Assembly: GCA_947501275.1 (NCBI GenBank)
Contig: CANMVD010000001.1
Location: 868,001-932,000, forward strand
DNA from: an uncultured Tateyamaria sp.
GTDB taxonomy: Bacteria; Pseudomonadota; Alphaproteobacteria; Rhodobacterales; Rhodobacteraceae
Direction of reading: 5' to 3'
DNA: 64,000 bases
The stretch's first letter is position 1, and each line of letters begins with the position of its first letter. Below the pieces are notes generated by a model. The model ran no database searches, was not told where the DNA came from, and worked only from the letters and a program-made list of their open reading frames with translations. This document shows, piece after piece, positions 30,222 to 41,523 of the stretch. The translations under genes were made by a program, and so were the position numbers.

Positions 30222-30276
30222 CTGTGGCCGTTCCGTTTGTCGCAATAGGCCTCAGATAAACGGATTTGTCCGCAGG

Positions 30277-31095
30277 TCAATCGGGCAGCGACGTTTCGTC
30301 CGTGCGCAACGCATCTGCCAGCCGCGCCTGCGCAGATCCGGGGCGCAATGGTTGCGGTTGGCTTTTGGCGGGTGCCCACCCCGTCAGGACAATCAATTCA
30401 AACGTCGCGAGGATCCCACCACCGGGTGCCGGAAATGTCTGTTCATAGATTTCGTTTGCCCGCTCAAACAGACTCCTCCGCGACGGTTTGCGCATTCGAG
30501 CGGCCAGAGCGTTGGTCTCTCCCATTTGCCGTAGATCGTGCATCAGATGGGTCATGGAACGATATTCTGCCGTCAATGGGACTGTATCAGCGACGGGCAA
30601 GGCCAATCCGGCGCGTTGCAGCAAAGCTCCCAAATCGCGGACCTCGGCCATGGGTGCCACACGCGGGGACAAGCCACCGGATACCTCAATTTCCGCCTGG
30701 GCAAGACATGCGCGCAATTCATGTAACGTTTGCCCACCCAACACGGTGGCCAGCAACAGCCCGTCGGGTTGCAAGGCGCGTCTGCACTGAATCAACTGGC
30801 CCACGGGGTCATTTGCCCAGTGCAGGCCAAGGCTGTGAATAACCAGATCGTGTTGATGTACTGCCAGATCTAGCGTCGCACCGTCTTGGACAATGGTGCC
30901 GGTGGGCATGCTGTTTTGCCACAGATCCCCGAAAGGGCTGACAATTGCGGGCTTGTGAAAGGGTTTGTTAACCATCGCAACCCGATCTTCGATCTCGTCA
31001 CGTGCGGCGGCTTGCAGAAACAACTGGGTCAGGTCTGCACGACTGCGATTGCGCGCGAGGGCGCCGATGTCTGTGAGGGCATTGGGATGGTTCAT
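30277..31095 (-). CDS. SAM-dependent methyltransferase-like protein (BioC/NDUFAF5-like)
   Basis: HDLVIHSLGLHWANDPVGQLIQCRRALQPDGLLLATVLGGQTLHELRACL. Confidence 0.75.
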   Translation of the reverse strand: MNHPNALTDIGALARNRSRADLTQLFLQAAARDEIEDRVAMVNKPFHKPAIVSPFGDLWQNSMPTGTIVQDGATLDLAVHQHDLVIHSLGLHWANDPVGQLIQCRRALQPDGLLLATVLGGQTLHELRACLAQAEIEVSGGLSPRVAPMAEVRDLGALLQRAGLALPVADTVPLTAEYRSMTHLMHDLRQMGETNALAARMRKPSRRSLFERANEIYEQTFPAPGGGILATFELIVLTGWAPAKSQPQPLRPGSAQARLADALRTDETSLPD

Positions 31096-31115
31096 GGTTC
31101 AAGGATAGATTTCAC

Positions 31116-31895
31116 ATGCAGGTTTTTCAAACAGCCCTTTCGGTCATTTATCCTCCGCGCTGTCTGGGATGTGGCGAAACTGTGGACAGTGATTTTGGTC
31201 TTTGCGCAACATGCTGGTCAAAGACGGCATTCACAGGCGGTGTGTCATGTGATGCGTGTGGCACACCTCTGCCCGGCGCATCGGATACGCAAGCAGTGCA
31301 GTGTGACGATTGCATGCGCACACCCAGACCATGGGACAAGGGGCGGGCAGCTTTGGTTTACGATGGCATGGGTCGCAAATTGATCCTCGGGCTGAAGCAC
31401 GGAGATCGACAGGAAGTCGCGCGCCCGGCAGCGCAGTGGATGCAATTGGCAGGTCGGGATTTGTTCAAAGCAAACCCCTTGATTGTGCCGGTTCCACTGC
31501 ATTGGATTCGCTTGGCAACGCGGCGCTACAATCAGTCTGCCTTGATCGCGCAAGAGTTGGCGGAAGTCAGCGGCCTTGATTGGTGTCCCGACTTGCTGGT
31601 CCGCACACGACGCACGCGATCATTGGAAGGAAAGACGCGGAGCGAGCGCGCTGAAATCTTGAGTGGCGCAATTTCCGTAAATCCAAAACGACGACATCGA
31701 TTGACCGGGCGTCCCATTCTGTTGATCGACGATGTCATGACGACAGGCGCGACATTGGCCGCCTGTACCAAAGCTTGCTACGATGCAGGCGCTGATCACG
31801 TCTGCGTTTGCGTACTGGCACGCGCGACCAAAGATCAATACATGAAGCCCGGACTAGACGAGCCTCGAAAGGACCCGCGCCATGAAACCCGTTGA
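31116..31895 (+). CDS. comF: ComF family protein (zinc ribbon + phosphoribosyltransferase)
   Basis: PPRCLGCGE...LCATCW...CDACGTPLP...CDDCMRTPRPWDKGRAALVYDG; ILLIDDVMTTGATLAAC. Confidence 0.9.
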   Translation: MQVFQTALSVIYPPRCLGCGETVDSDFGLCATCWSKTAFTGGVSCDACGTPLPGASDTQAVQCDDCMRTPRPWDKGRAALVYDGMGRKLILGLKHGDRQEVARPAAQWMQLAGRDLFKANPLIVPVPLHWIRLATRRYNQSALIAQELAEVSGLDWCPDLLVRTRRTRSLEGKTRSERAEILSGAISVNPKRRHRLTGRPILLIDDVMTTGATLAACTKACYDAGADHVCVCVLARATKDQYMKPGLDEPRKDPRHETR

Positions 31896-32139
31896 GATCT
31901 ATACCTCGCCTTTGTGTGGTTTTTGTCACGCTGCAAAGCGCCTGTTGAAAGAAAAGGGAGTGCCCTTTTCCGAGGTAAACGTACTGGCCCAGCCTGGGCG
32001 AAAAGCGGAAATGATCTCACGTGCCAATGGGGGTCGGACAGTGCCGCAGATCTTTGTCGGAGACACGCACGTGGGTGGCTGCGATGATCTTTATGAACTC
32101 GAACGTGCGGGCAAACTCGACTCTTTGCTGGCGGCGTAG
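31882..32139 (+). CDS. grxC: Glutaredoxin 3
   Basis: VEIYTSPLCGFCHAAKRLLKEKGVPF; TVPQIFVGDTHVGGCDDLYELE. Confidence 0.93.
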   Translation: MKPVEIYTSPLCGFCHAAKRLLKEKGVPFSEVNVLAQPGRKAEMISRANGGRTVPQIFVGDTHVGGCDDLYELERAGKLDSLLAA

Positions 32140-32970
32140 GTGAAGGCGGCACTGCTGCAACTGAATGTTTCGGACGATCCGCAGACCAACGTGGTGCGGA
32201 CGTCGGATATGGTGCGGCAAGCCGCTGATATGGGCGCAGAATTCATCCTGACGCCGGAAGTGACAAATTGCGTCAGTCTTGACCGTACTCATCAAAGACA
32301 GGTTCTTCAACCGGAGGGTGATGACCCAACTTTGTCAGCCCTGCGAAAGATAGCATGCGAACGGCAGATACACATCCTCATAGGCTCGCTTGCCCTTAAG
32401 ACAGATGACGCAGACGGTCGTTTTGCCAACCGCTCGTTCTTGATTGGACCGGATGGCGAAATCCTTGCGCGATACGACAAGATCCACATGTTCGACGTCG
32501 CGATTTCCAATGACGAGACATATCGTGAATCCTCGGGATATCGTCCTGGAAAACGCGCTGTGGTGGCTGAAACTGCATTCGCCAAGATTGGGATGGCGGT
32601 CTGTTACGATATGCGCTTTGGCTTGCTGGCAAATACACTATCCGCCGCCGGAGCTCAGATCCTGACATATCCCTCTGCCTTTTCCCCGATTACGGGTGCG
32701 GCTCATTGGCACAGCCTGCTGCGCGCACGCGCAATCGAGGCGGGCGCATGGGTGCTGGCTCCGGCCCAGACAGGCACGCATAAAAGCAAAACTGGCAAGG
32801 CACGCACGACATTCGGCCACTCTTTGGCGGTCGATCCGTGGGGCGAGGTGATACTTGACGCAGGGGAGGCTCCGGGCGTTTATATCTTTGATTTGGACTT
32901 GGAAAAGGTAGCCGAGGCGCGCCGACGTATCCCTGCAAGAGACAACGCGCGCCCGTTCGAAGGCCCCTGA
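32140..32970 (+). CDS. Carbon-nitrogen hydrolase (Nit-type amidase)
   Basis: FILTPEVTNC; ILARYDKIHMFDV; IGMAVCYDMRFGLLA Glu-Lys-Cys triad; GTG start. Confidence 0.9.
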   Translation: MKAALLQLNVSDDPQTNVVRTSDMVRQAADMGAEFILTPEVTNCVSLDRTHQRQVLQPEGDDPTLSALRKIACERQIHILIGSLALKTDDADGRFANRSFLIGPDGEILARYDKIHMFDVAISNDETYRESSGYRPGKRAVVAETAFAKIGMAVCYDMRFGLLANTLSAAGAQILTYPSAFSPITGAAHWHSLLRARAIEAGAWVLAPAQTGTHKSKTGKARTTFGHSLAVDPWGEVILDAGEAPGVYIFDLDLEKVAEARRRIPARDNARPFEGP

Positions 32971-32976
32971 TTTTAA

Positions 32977-33426
32977 ATGAGCACAGACAAACATGCCCTC
33001 GCCATTTCGTTATTCAGCGAGATGTTGGCTGCTGATCAGGTGATCCGCAATCGGTTGAGCCGTGTGCTGCCCAAGGGCATGGAGCTTTCTCATTTCTCGG
33101 TGCTGAACTATCTTGCTTGGCATGAGGGCGAGCGCAGTCCGGCGCAACTGGCCGAGACATTTAACGTTACACGCGGAGCGATGACCAATACGCTGTCACG
33201 GCTAGAATGGGCCGGGTACATCCATGTCCGCCCGGACTGGGATGATGCGCGTCGCAAGATGGTGTCCTTGAGTCCAGCGGGCAGAAAGGCACGTGATCAG
33301 GCGGTCAGTGCGCTGGCCCCGACGATCACCGACGTCATCGACGAGTTGGGCGAAGACCGGGTAAAAGCGACCTTGCCCATTCTGCGTCAGTTGCGTGTAA
33401 AAATGGGTGCCAAAGCCAAGAGCTAG
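32977..33426 (+). CDS. MarR family transcriptional regulator
   Basis: [61 protein letters not shown]. Confidence 0.9.
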   Translation: MSTDKHALAISLFSEMLAADQVIRNRLSRVLPKGMELSHFSVLNYLAWHEGERSPAQLAETFNVTRGAMTNTLSRLEWAGYIHVRPDWDDARRKMVSLSPAGRKARDQAVSALAPTITDVIDELGEDRVKATLPILRQLRVKMGAKAKS

Positions 33427-34169
33427 GCCGGCTTCAGACTGGCTGTGACGTAGTTCACACTCAAGTCCTTGTCCGACAACTTCCACGACCATGTCACCGG
33501 GTTGAAAACAAAACCTTTTCGGTCAACCGGATCCAGGCCTGCATTGCGCATTAAATCGAACAGCTCATCTGGCGTTATGAATTTGGACCATTCATGCGTC
33601 CCTTTGGGCAGCCAGCGCATTACATGTTCGGCACCGATGATTGCCATCATGTAGGATTTTGGGTTCCGATTGATTGTCGAACAGATATGTATGCCGCCCG
33701 GTTTGAGCAGTTCGCGGCACGCTGTGAGGTAGCCGAGCGGGTCGGCCACGTGTTCCACAACTTCCATGTTCAGGACCGCGTCGAACTGTTCGCCCGCTGC
33801 TGCCATGTCTTCAGCGGTGGTATGGCGATAATCTATAGTCAGGCCGGATTGTTCCGCATGGACCTGTGCCACGGGAATATTGCGCTCTGCGGCATCTGCT
33901 CCAACAACGTCAGCCCCGAGTCGCGCCATGGGTTCCGCCAACAGACCCCCGCCGCAGCCAATATCGAGAATGCGCAAGCCAGCGAAGGCATTCGGTTTTG
34001 TGAGATCTCGGTCAAACTCGGCAGCGATCTGGCTGGTGATGTAGTCCAAACGGCAGGGGTTCAGCATATGCAGGGGTTTGAACTTGCCGTTGGTATCCCA
34101 CCATTCTGCCGCCATCGCCTCAAATTTAGCGATTTCGGAAGGATCAACGGTACTTTGATGCGTTTGCAT
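33423..34169 (-). CDS. ubiG: 3-demethylubiquinol / 2-polyprenyl-6-hydroxyphenol O-methyltransferase
   Basis: [57 protein letters not shown]. Confidence 0.95.
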   Translation of the reverse strand: MQTHQSTVDPSEIAKFEAMAAEWWDTNGKFKPLHMLNPCRLDYITSQIAAEFDRDLTKPNAFAGLRILDIGCGGGLLAEPMARLGADVVGADAAERNIPVAQVHAEQSGLTIDYRHTTAEDMAAAGEQFDAVLNMEVVEHVADPLGYLTACRELLKPGGIHICSTINRNPKSYMMAIIGAEHVMRWLPKGTHEWSKFITPDELFDLMRNAGLDPVDRKGFVFNPVTWSWKLSDKDLSVNYVTASLKPA

Positions 34170-34218
34170 TTCTCGTTTCCTATGCTCATGTGCACGTAAT
34201 GCCCTATGTAGGTCGATA

Positions 34219-35190
34219 ATGGACAAACACAGTGATCAAAAGCGCGCGGTACAATATTTGTATCCGCCGACGGACCCCTTCGACCAGCGGATGCTGGATG
34301 TCGGTCAGGGCCACAAGGTTTATGTCGAGCAATGCGGCAACCCCAATGGTGTGCCGGTTGTTGTACTTCACGGTGGACCTGGCGGTGGATGCAGCCCGGC
34401 GATGCGCCGTTACTTTGATCCCGATTACTATCGGATCATTCTGTTTGATCAGCGAGGCTGCGGACGGTCGAGGCCCCATGCATCGGTCATGAACAATACA
34501 ACGTGGCATCTGGTCGATGATATCGAGCTGATCCGCAAGACATTGGGCATCGACGCTTGGATTGTATTCGGTGGAAGTTGGGGGGCCACGCTTGCGCTGA
34601 TCTACGCCGAAGCGCATCCCAGCCAAGTGTTGCGCCTTGTGCTGCGCGGCGTGTTTCTGATGACCCAAACAGAACTGGATTGGTTCTATGGCGGAGGGGC
34701 CGGCAAATTCTGGCCCGAAGTCTGGGCCCGTTTCGAAGGGCTTGTGCCAGAAGATGAACGCGGTGATCTGATTGCAGCCTATCATCGCCGCCTGTTCTCC
34801 GGCGACATGGCGCTTGAGACACGCTTTGCACGCGCGTGGTCGGCGTGGGAAAATGCACTGGCCTCAATTCATTCATCCGGATCGGGCGGGGAAGCGCCGG
34901 GGGATTATGCGCGCGCCTTTGCACGCCTTGAGAATCACTACTTCACGAATGGTGGTTTTCTGGAGTTTGATGGCCAGATTTTGGCGCAAGCGGATCGGAT
35001 CAAGCATATTCCGGGAACAATCGTGCAGGGCCGCTATGATATGATTTGCCCGCCTGAAAGCGCTTATGCGTTGTCTCAGGCCTGGCCAGCCGGTCAGCTG
35101 AAAATGGTGCGCAATGCAGGTCATGCCTTGTCCGAGCCGGGAATTTCGGCTGAACTGGTGCGCACTATGGACAGGATCGCAGGAAAATGA
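34219..35190 (+). CDS. pip: Prolyl aminopeptidase
   Basis: [60 protein letters not shown]. Confidence 0.95.
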   Translation: MDKHSDQKRAVQYLYPPTDPFDQRMLDVGQGHKVYVEQCGNPNGVPVVVLHGGPGGGCSPAMRRYFDPDYYRIILFDQRGCGRSRPHASVMNNTTWHLVDDIELIRKTLGIDAWIVFGGSWGATLALIYAEAHPSQVLRLVLRGVFLMTQTELDWFYGGGAGKFWPEVWARFEGLVPEDERGDLIAAYHRRLFSGDMALETRFARAWSAWENALASIHSSGSGGEAPGDYARAFARLENHYFTNGGFLEFDGQILAQADRIKHIPGTIVQGRYDMICPPESAYALSQAWPAGQLKMVRNAGHALSEPGISAELVRTMDRIAGK

Positions 35191-35963
35191 CCCGGATCGA
35201 CCGACGTGCCCTTTTCGCATCCGGTGCAGCGGCCGCATTGCTGGCTGCAACCGGTGTTTCCGCTGCGCCGCAACGCGGTGGCAGACTGCGTGCGGCTGTC
35301 GGGGCCGATCTGTTTGATCAAGTCATCGCCAGCACAGTCTATGACAACCTGACAGAGATTGCTGCAGACGGCACATTGCGGGGTGAATTGGCAACGGATT
35401 GGACGTCTGACAGCGACGCGATGCACTGGCGATTTAAGCTGCGCCCTGACGTTGCATTCCATGATGGAACGCCGTTTGACGCGTATGCGCTGCGCCACCT
35501 GCCGTTCCGAGTGGACGTTCAGGATGCTCTCACTGTCGATATCGTTCTTGAATCGCCTGATCCAAATTTACCTTACACGCTTGCGCATCCGGGTTATGAA
35601 GTTCGCTCTCCAAATGGCGCTGGGACCGGGCTGTACCAAGTGCAAAAACTGGACATGCACCGCCATTTTATAGGGATGCGGGTTGCGCAGCATTGGAAAA
35701 CTGATGCCGGTTGGTTTGATAGTGTTGAGTTTGTGCAGTTCAGCGCCGCCGAAATACGCTCGGAAGCATTGCTGAGTGGGCTTGTTGATGTGGCTGATGT
35801 GCGTGATCTGGGCCCCGACGTAGACCTGTGTGAGTTTCAGACCCTGCCGGGGGATGCGTCCACAACCCATATCGCCAATCGAGCGGTCATTGTGCCTGCT
35901 GCCGTCGGTAAAAGCTGGCCTTTGGACAACCTGCGCATGGCAGAACGGTGGTGGATGGCCTGA
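35187..35963 (+). CDS. Short ABC-type peptide/solute-binding-like protein (SBP_bac_5-like), Tat-like leader
   Basis: DRRALFASGAAAALLAATGVSAAPQRGGRLRAAVG...MHWRFKLRPDVAFHDGTPFDAYALR; only 258 aa. Confidence 0.7.
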   Translation: MTRIDRRALFASGAAAALLAATGVSAAPQRGGRLRAAVGADLFDQVIASTVYDNLTEIAADGTLRGELATDWTSDSDAMHWRFKLRPDVAFHDGTPFDAYALRHLPFRVDVQDALTVDIVLESPDPNLPYTLAHPGYEVRSPNGAGTGLYQVQKLDMHRHFIGMRVAQHWKTDAGWFDSVEFVQFSAAEIRSEALLSGLVDVADVRDLGPDVDLCEFQTLPGDASTTHIANRAVIVPAAVGKSWPLDNLRMAERWWMA

Positions 35964-35965
35964 CA

Positions 35966-36101
35966 GGCCTTGCAGACTCGAGGTTGCGCGCGTATATGCC
36001 CTTCAACAGCGGCGCGCTGGGGTCCAAACCCAACGCTCCACCGGGAAACACCAACGGGCCGCGCGCCCGTTTTTTTGTGCTCGCAGCACAACAAGGAAAT
36101 C
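35966..36101 (+). ncRNA. Putative rimP-leader cis-regulatory attenuator
   Basis: 139-nt gap before rimP; GC-rich leader with terminator hairpin AACGGGC-CGCGC-GCCCGTT + T-run at 36053-36077, 24 nt before rimP ATG. Confidence 0.55.
36053..36077 (+). terminator. Intrinsic terminator/attenuator upstream of rimP
   Basis: AACGGGC CGCGC GCCCGTTTTTTT. Confidence 0.85.
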
Positions 36102-36710
36102 ATGTCGAACGACCTTATTGCCAAAGCAGCCATGGACCGCCGTCTGGCCGAGATCATCACTCCGGTGATTGAAGATCTTGGCTATGAGCTGGTGCGCGTG
36201 CGCTTGATGAGTGGCAAAGAGACGACACTGCAGATCATGGCCGACAAGCCCGAAGGTGGGATTGAGGTAGACGATTGCAGTGCAATCTCCACAGCCGTCA
36301 GCGCGACGCTGGATGTGGAAGACCCTATTCTGGATGCCTACACGCTTGAGGTTTCCAGCCCCGGCATCGACCGCCCTCTGACGCGGCTCAAAGACTTTGA
36401 CATGTTCGAAGGCTATGACGCCAAACTGGAAACAGATGAATTGATCGACGGACGTCGTCGCTTCAAAGGCATCCTTGCTGGTGTCGAGGGTGATGAGGTT
36501 CTGATCAACGTGGCCGAGGGCACGATTGGTCTGAAGTTCGATTGGCTCAGTGATGCGAAACTGGTTTTGACGGACGAGTTGATCAAGGAAATGCTGCGCC
36601 AGCGCAAAGCGGCTGGTGTGATCAAAGAATCTGAATTCGACGAAATTGAAGAAGAAGATACGCCCCTTGTGGGTGACACAGAGACCGAAGAGTCTGAGGA
36701 GAACACCTGA
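36102..36710 (+). CDS. rimP: Ribosome maturation factor RimP
   Basis: [63 protein letters not shown]. Confidence 0.94.
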   Translation: MSNDLIAKAAMDRRLAEIITPVIEDLGYELVRVRLMSGKETTLQIMADKPEGGIEVDDCSAISTAVSATLDVEDPILDAYTLEVSSPGIDRPLTRLKDFDMFEGYDAKLETDELIDGRRRFKGILAGVEGDEVLINVAEGTIGLKFDWLSDAKLVLTDELIKEMLRQRKAAGVIKESEFDEIEEEDTPLVGDTETEESEENT

Positions 36711-38329
36711 TGGCCATTACATCTGCCAACCAGCTGGAACTATTGCAAACCGCCGAGGCTGTCGCCCGCGAAAAGATGATCGACCCTGGACTGGTCATAG
36801 AAGCGATGGAAGAATCGCTCGCCCGCGCGGCCAAGTCCCGCTACGGCGCGGAAATGGATATCCGCGTTTCCATCGACCGCAAGACGGGTCGCGCCACATT
36901 TACACGCGTCCGCACCGTTGTCGAAGAAGAGTTGCTGGAAAACTATCAGGCCGAGTTCACCGTTGAGCAGGCTAAACAGTACATGGAAAACCCCGAGGTC
37001 GGCCAACAGCTGATCGAAGAGGTTCCCCCGGTTGAGATGGGCCGTATTGCCGCCCAGTCCGCCAAGCAAGTCATCTTGCAAAAGGTGCGCGAAGCCGAGC
37101 GCGACCGCCAGTTCGAAGAGTTCAAAGACCGCGCGGGCACGATCATCAACGCTCTGGTCAAACGCGAGGAATATGGCAACGTCATCGTCGATGTGGGTGC
37201 AGGCGAAGCGATCCTGCGCCGCAACGAAAAGATCGGCCGCGAATCGTATCGGCCGAATGACCGCATTCGCTGCTACATTAAGGATGTGCGGCGCGAACAG
37301 CGTGGACCGCAGATTTTCCTGAGCCGCACCGCGCCCGAGTTCATGGCCGAGCTTTTCAAGATGGAAGTGCCCGAGATCTATGACGGCATCATTGAGATCA
37401 AGGCCGTTGCCCGCGACCCCGGTTCGCGCGCCAAGATCGCTGTGATTTCCTATGACGGTTCTATTGACCCTGTCGGTGCTTGCGTTGGTATGCGCGGCAG
37501 CCGTGTGCAGGCCGTTGTGAACGAGCTTCAGGGCGAAAAGATCGACATCATTCCATGGAATGAAGATCAGCCCACGTTCCTTGTGAACGCATTGCAGCCT
37601 GCTGAGGTTTCAAAGGTTGTTCTGGACGAAGAGGCCGGCAAGATCGAAGTTGTCGTTCCTGAAGAGCAACTGTCTCTCGCGATCGGTCGTCGTGGCCAGA
37701 ACGTGCGTCTGGCGTCCCAGCTGACCAACCTCGACATCGACATCATGACCGAGGCCGAAGAATCGGCGCGTCGTCAGGCCGAATTCGAAGAGCGCACCAA
37801 GCTGTTCATGGATAATCTGGACCTTGACGAGTTCTTTGCGCAATTGCTGGTGTCCGAAGGGTTCACGAACCTCGAAGAAGTCGCCTATGTCGAGCTGGAC
37901 GAACTGCTGGTCATTGACGGTGTTGACGAAGGAACGGCGCAGGAGCTTCAAGCCCGTGCTCGAGACGTGCTTGAAGCCGCCGCCAAGGCTGCGCTTGAAA
38001 ATGCCCGTGCACTGGGCGCAGAGGACAGCCTTATTGAATTTGACGGCCTGACACCCCAAATGGTGGAAGCGCTGGCCAAAGACGATGTCAAAACGCTGGA
38101 AGACTTTGCAACCTGCGCTGACTGGGAACTGGCCGGTGGCTGGACGACAGTGGATGGAGAGCGTCACAAGGATGACGGTGTTCTGGAACCTTTCGACGTT
38201 TCACTGGAAGAAGCACAGCAATTGGTCATGACGGCACGTATTTCCCTCGGTTGGGTTGATCCGGCAGAATTGGAAGCCGAAGAAGAGATCGAAGGCGAAG
38301 AAGTAGCTTCTGAGGAGGCCGGGGCCTGA
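36710..38329 (+). CDS. nusA: Transcription termination/antitermination factor NusA
   Basis: MITSANQLELLQTAEAVAREKMID-like N-terminus; GACVGMRGSRVQAVVNELQGEKIDIIPWNED; LAIGRRGQNVRLASQL. Confidence 0.97.
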   Translation: MAITSANQLELLQTAEAVAREKMIDPGLVIEAMEESLARAAKSRYGAEMDIRVSIDRKTGRATFTRVRTVVEEELLENYQAEFTVEQAKQYMENPEVGQQLIEEVPPVEMGRIAAQSAKQVILQKVREAERDRQFEEFKDRAGTIINALVKREEYGNVIVDVGAGEAILRRNEKIGRESYRPNDRIRCYIKDVRREQRGPQIFLSRTAPEFMAELFKMEVPEIYDGIIEIKAVARDPGSRAKIAVISYDGSIDPVGACVGMRGSRVQAVVNELQGEKIDIIPWNEDQPTFLVNALQPAEVSKVVLDEEAGKIEVVVPEEQLSLAIGRRGQNVRLASQLTNLDIDIMTEAEESARRQAEFEERTKLFMDNLDLDEFFAQLLVSEGFTNLEEVAYVELDELLVIDGVDEGTAQELQARARDVLEAAAKAALENARALGAEDSLIEFDGLTPQMVEALAKDDVKTLEDFATCADWELAGGWTTVDGERHKDDGVLEPFDVSLEEAQQLVMTARISLGWVDPAELEAEEEIEGEEVASEEAGA

Positions 38330-38351
38330 TTTCAGGCCTCGGGGCTCGCTC

Positions 38352-38972
38352 ATGGGACGCGGTGGCGCCTCAAAGGATCGCTCGGACGGAGCAGAACGCA
38401 AGTGCATTGCGACAGGCGAAGTGCAGCCAAAGCATGGCCTGATCCGCTTTGTTGTTGGGCCCGGCGATGTGATTGTGCCGGATATTGCTGGCAAGTTGCC
38501 GGGTCGCGGTATCTATGTTGCTGCCGACCGGCAGGCGCTGGATAAGGCGGTTGCGAAGAAACTTTTCGCACGCGGGGCAAAACAGGCAGTCAATCTGCCT
38601 GATGACCTTGTTAACGAGGTCGAGCGGCAATTGGCGCGACGGGTGATTGACCTGATTGCGTTGTCTCGCAAGTCAGGGCGGGCCGTAGCCGGTTACGAGA
38701 AAGTCAAAGGATGGCTTCAGGCGGAAGAGGCTGAAGTTTTGATACAGGCGGTTGATGGGTCCGGACGTGGCAAGTCCAAACTCAGCACGCCGCATTTCGG
38801 ATCTTACATTGGCTGGTTGACAGCTGATGAGTTGGGTTTGGCGTTTGGACGCCAAACTGTGATACACGGGGCGCTCGCCTCTGGTGGACTCACGCAACGT
38901 GTTGTAGAGGAAGCCAACCGTTTACGCGGCGTGCGTGAAAAATCGGCGGCAGCGGCCGTCGGGAAGGAATGA
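38352..38972 (+). CDS. YlxR-family RNA-binding protein (DUF448) with L7Ae-like C-terminal part
   Basis: KCIATGEVQPKHGLIRFVVGPGDVIVPDIAGKLPGRGIYVAADRQALDKAVAKKLFARGAK between nusA and infB. Confidence 0.88.
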   Translation: MGRGGASKDRSDGAERKCIATGEVQPKHGLIRFVVGPGDVIVPDIAGKLPGRGIYVAADRQALDKAVAKKLFARGAKQAVNLPDDLVNEVERQLARRVIDLIALSRKSGRAVAGYEKVKGWLQAEEAEVLIQAVDGSGRGKSKLSTPHFGSYIGWLTADELGLAFGRQTVIHGALASGGLTQRVVEEANRLRGVREKSAAAAVGKE

Positions 38973-38978
38973 TGAGCT

Positions 38979-41450
38979 TTGAGCGATACTGACGGAAAGA
39001 AGACATTGGGTTTGCGCGGCACAGGCGCGCGTCCGGGCAACGTGAAACAGAGTTTCAGCCATGGGCGCACCAAAAATGTCGTCGTCGAAACCAAACGCAA
39101 ACGCGTGGTGGTGCCCAAACCGGGTGCCGCCAAGTCAGCGGGTGCAGGTGCGGCTGGCGGTGATCCAAGCCGCCGTCCGGCGGGCATTTCCGATGCAGAA
39201 ATGGAACGTCGTCTAAAGGCTGTGCAAGCTGCAAAGGCGCGCGAGGTTGAAGAGGCGGCAGAGCGTGCAGCCAAAGAGAAGGCGCGCGAAGAAGAACGCG
39301 AGCGTCGCCGTGCCGAGATTGAAGCCAAGGAACGCGAAGAGAAAGAGCGTGAAGAAGGCTTGAAGGCGAAAGCCGAGGAAGAGGCGCGCAAAGCGGCTGA
39401 AGCCGAAGCCGCTGCACAAGCTGCGGCGGCGGCACCGGCCGAATCTGCCAAGCCTGCACAACGCCAAACGCAACAACCCGCCTCTGCACCACGTAAGCAG
39501 GACCGCGAGCGTGAACAGCGCAACAATCGTGGCAAGGGTGACGATGGTCGCCGGTCGGGCAAACTGACACTCAATCAGGCTTTGTCTGGTGGTGAGGGTG
39601 GTCGCCAACGGTCCATGGCTGCGATGAAGCGCAAACAAGAACGCGCGCGTCAAAAGGCAATGGGTGGCACGGTCGAGCGTGAAAAGGTCATACGCACCGT
39701 CAACCTTCCCGAAGCGATTGTTGTCTCCGAACTCGCTGTTCGTATGTCCGAACGTGTTGGCGATGTTGTGAAGTCGCTGATGCAAATGGGCATGATGGTT
39801 ACGCAGAACCAGACCATTGATGCTGACACTGCTGAATTGATCATTGAAGAATTTGGCCACACGGTTCAGCGTGTATCGGACGCGGACGTCGAGGATGTCA
39901 TCAAGGAAGTCATCGACGACGAAAAAGATCTGGAAACACGTCCGCCTGTCATTACGATCATGGGCCACGTTGACCACGGTAAGACTTCGCTTCTTGATGC
40001 CATTCGCGACGCCAAGGTTGTCGCGGGCGAGGCTGGCGGCATTACACAGCATATCGGGGCCTATCAGGTCAAAACCGAAAGCGGCGCGTTGTTGTCGTTC
40101 CTGGATACTCCGGGTCACGCGGCCTTTACATCCATGCGGTCTCGCGGAGCGCAGGTGACGGACATCGTAGTCCTTGTTGTTGCGGCAGATGATGCCGTGA
40201 TGCCTCAGACCATCGAAGCCATCAACCATGCCAAAGCGGCCGAAGTGCCGATGATCGTTGCGATCAACAAGATCGACAAGCCTGCTGCAAATGCTGACAA
40301 GGTACGGACGGACCTGTTGCAGCACGAAGTGATCGTCGAAAAGATGTCTGGCGAAGTTCAGGATGTCGAAGTTTCCGCCATCACTGGTCAGGGTCTTGAC
40401 GAATTGCTCGAAGCGATTGCGCTTCAGTCTGAATTGCTGGAGCTGAAAGCCAACCCGGATCGCGCGGCCCAAGGTGCCGTGATCGAGGCGCAACTTGATG
40501 TGGGCCGTGGTCCGGTGGCTACCGTTCTGGTTCAAACCGGAACGTTGCGCCAGGGCGATATCTTTGTTGTTGGCGAGCAGTACGGTAAGGTCCGTGCGCT
40601 GATCAACGACAAGGGTGAGCGCGTCAAGGAAGCAGGTCCTTCGGTTCCTGTTGAGGTTCTTGGCCTCAACGGCACACCCGAGGCCGGCGACGTTCTCAAC
40701 GTAACCGAAACCGAGGCTCAAGCACGTGAGATTGCCGAGTACCGCGAGAAAGCGGCCAAGGACAAACGTGCGGCTGCGGGTGCTGCGACAACGCTCGAAC
40801 AGCTGATGGCGAATGCCAAGGCCGACGAAAACGTCAGTGAATTGCCCATCTTGGTCAAAGCTGACGTGCAAGGCTCTGCCGAAGCGATTGTTCAGGCGAT
40901 GGAAAAAATCGGCAACGATGAGGTGCGCGTGCGCGTGTTGCACTCGGGCGTTGGCGCGATCACCGAAACGGATGTGGGTCTGGCCGAAGCGTCAGGGTCG
41001 CCCATCATGGGCTTTAATGTCCGGGCAAACACGCCTGCACGAAACTCGGCCAACCAGAAAGGTGTCGAGATTCGTTACTACTCGGTCATCTATGATCTGG
41101 TAGACGACGTGAAAGCAGCTGCGTCTGGCTTGCTGAGTGCAGAAATCCGCGAAAACTTCATCGGTTACGCCGAGATCAAAGAAGTCTTCAAGGTGTCTGG
41201 CGTCGGCAAGGTTGCGGGCTGTCTAGTCACCGAAGGGGTGGCACGTCGTTCTGCTGGCGTACGCTTGCTGCGTGACAACGTCGTGATCCACGAAGGTACG
41301 TTGAAAACGTTGAAACGCTTCAAAGATGAAGTGCCAGAAGTACAGTCCGGTCAGGAGTGTGGCATGGCGTTTGAAAACTATGATGACATTCGCGCTCAGG
41401 ACGTTATCGAAATATTCGAACGCGAAGAAATCACGCGGAAACTGGACTAA
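38979..41450 (+). CDS. infB: Translation initiation factor IF-2
   Basis: [49 protein letters not shown]; charged N-terminal domain; TTG start. Confidence 0.97.
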   Translation: MSDTDGKKTLGLRGTGARPGNVKQSFSHGRTKNVVVETKRKRVVVPKPGAAKSAGAGAAGGDPSRRPAGISDAEMERRLKAVQAAKAREVEEAAERAAKEKAREEERERRRAEIEAKEREEKEREEGLKAKAEEEARKAAEAEAAAQAAAAAPAESAKPAQRQTQQPASAPRKQDREREQRNNRGKGDDGRRSGKLTLNQALSGGEGGRQRSMAAMKRKQERARQKAMGGTVEREKVIRTVNLPEAIVVSELAVRMSERVGDVVKSLMQMGMMVTQNQTIDADTAELIIEEFGHTVQRVSDADVEDVIKEVIDDEKDLETRPPVITIMGHVDHGKTSLLDAIRDAKVVAGEAGGITQHIGAYQVKTESGALLSFLDTPGHAAFTSMRSRGAQVTDIVVLVVAADDAVMPQTIEAINHAKAAEVPMIVAINKIDKPAANADKVRTDLLQHEVIVEKMSGEVQDVEVSAITGQGLDELLEAIALQSELLELKANPDRAAQGAVIEAQLDVGRGPVATVLVQTGTLRQGDIFVVGEQYGKVRALINDKGERVKEAGPSVPVEVLGLNGTPEAGDVLNVTETEAQAREIAEYREKAAKDKRAAAGAATTLEQLMANAKADENVSELPILVKADVQGSAEAIVQAMEKIGNDEVRVRVLHSGVGAITETDVGLAEASGSPIMGFNVRANTPARNSANQKGVEIRYYSVIYDLVDDVKAAASGLLSAEIRENFIGYAEIKEVFKVSGVGKVAGCLVTEGVARRSAGVRLLRDNVVIHEGTLKTLKRFKDEVPEVQSGQECGMAFENYDDIRAQDVIEIFEREEITRKLD

Positions 41451-41466
41451 GGTTCCGGACTATAGA

Positions 41467-41500
41467 AAAAAAAAGGGACAGCGTTTGCTGTCCCTTTTTT
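41467..41500 (+). terminator. Intrinsic terminator after infB
   Basis: AAAAGGGACAGC-GTTT-GCTGTCCCTTTTTT. Confidence 0.9.
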
Positions 41501-41523
41501 GTTGTAGCTGTCATAAAGACAAA

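Noticed and set aside
39213-40943. 576-aa minus-strand ORF opposite infB (also 38804-39574)
   Set aside because: Mirrors infB coding periodicity, His/Arg/Ser-rich composition, no start context; infB on plus strand is certain.
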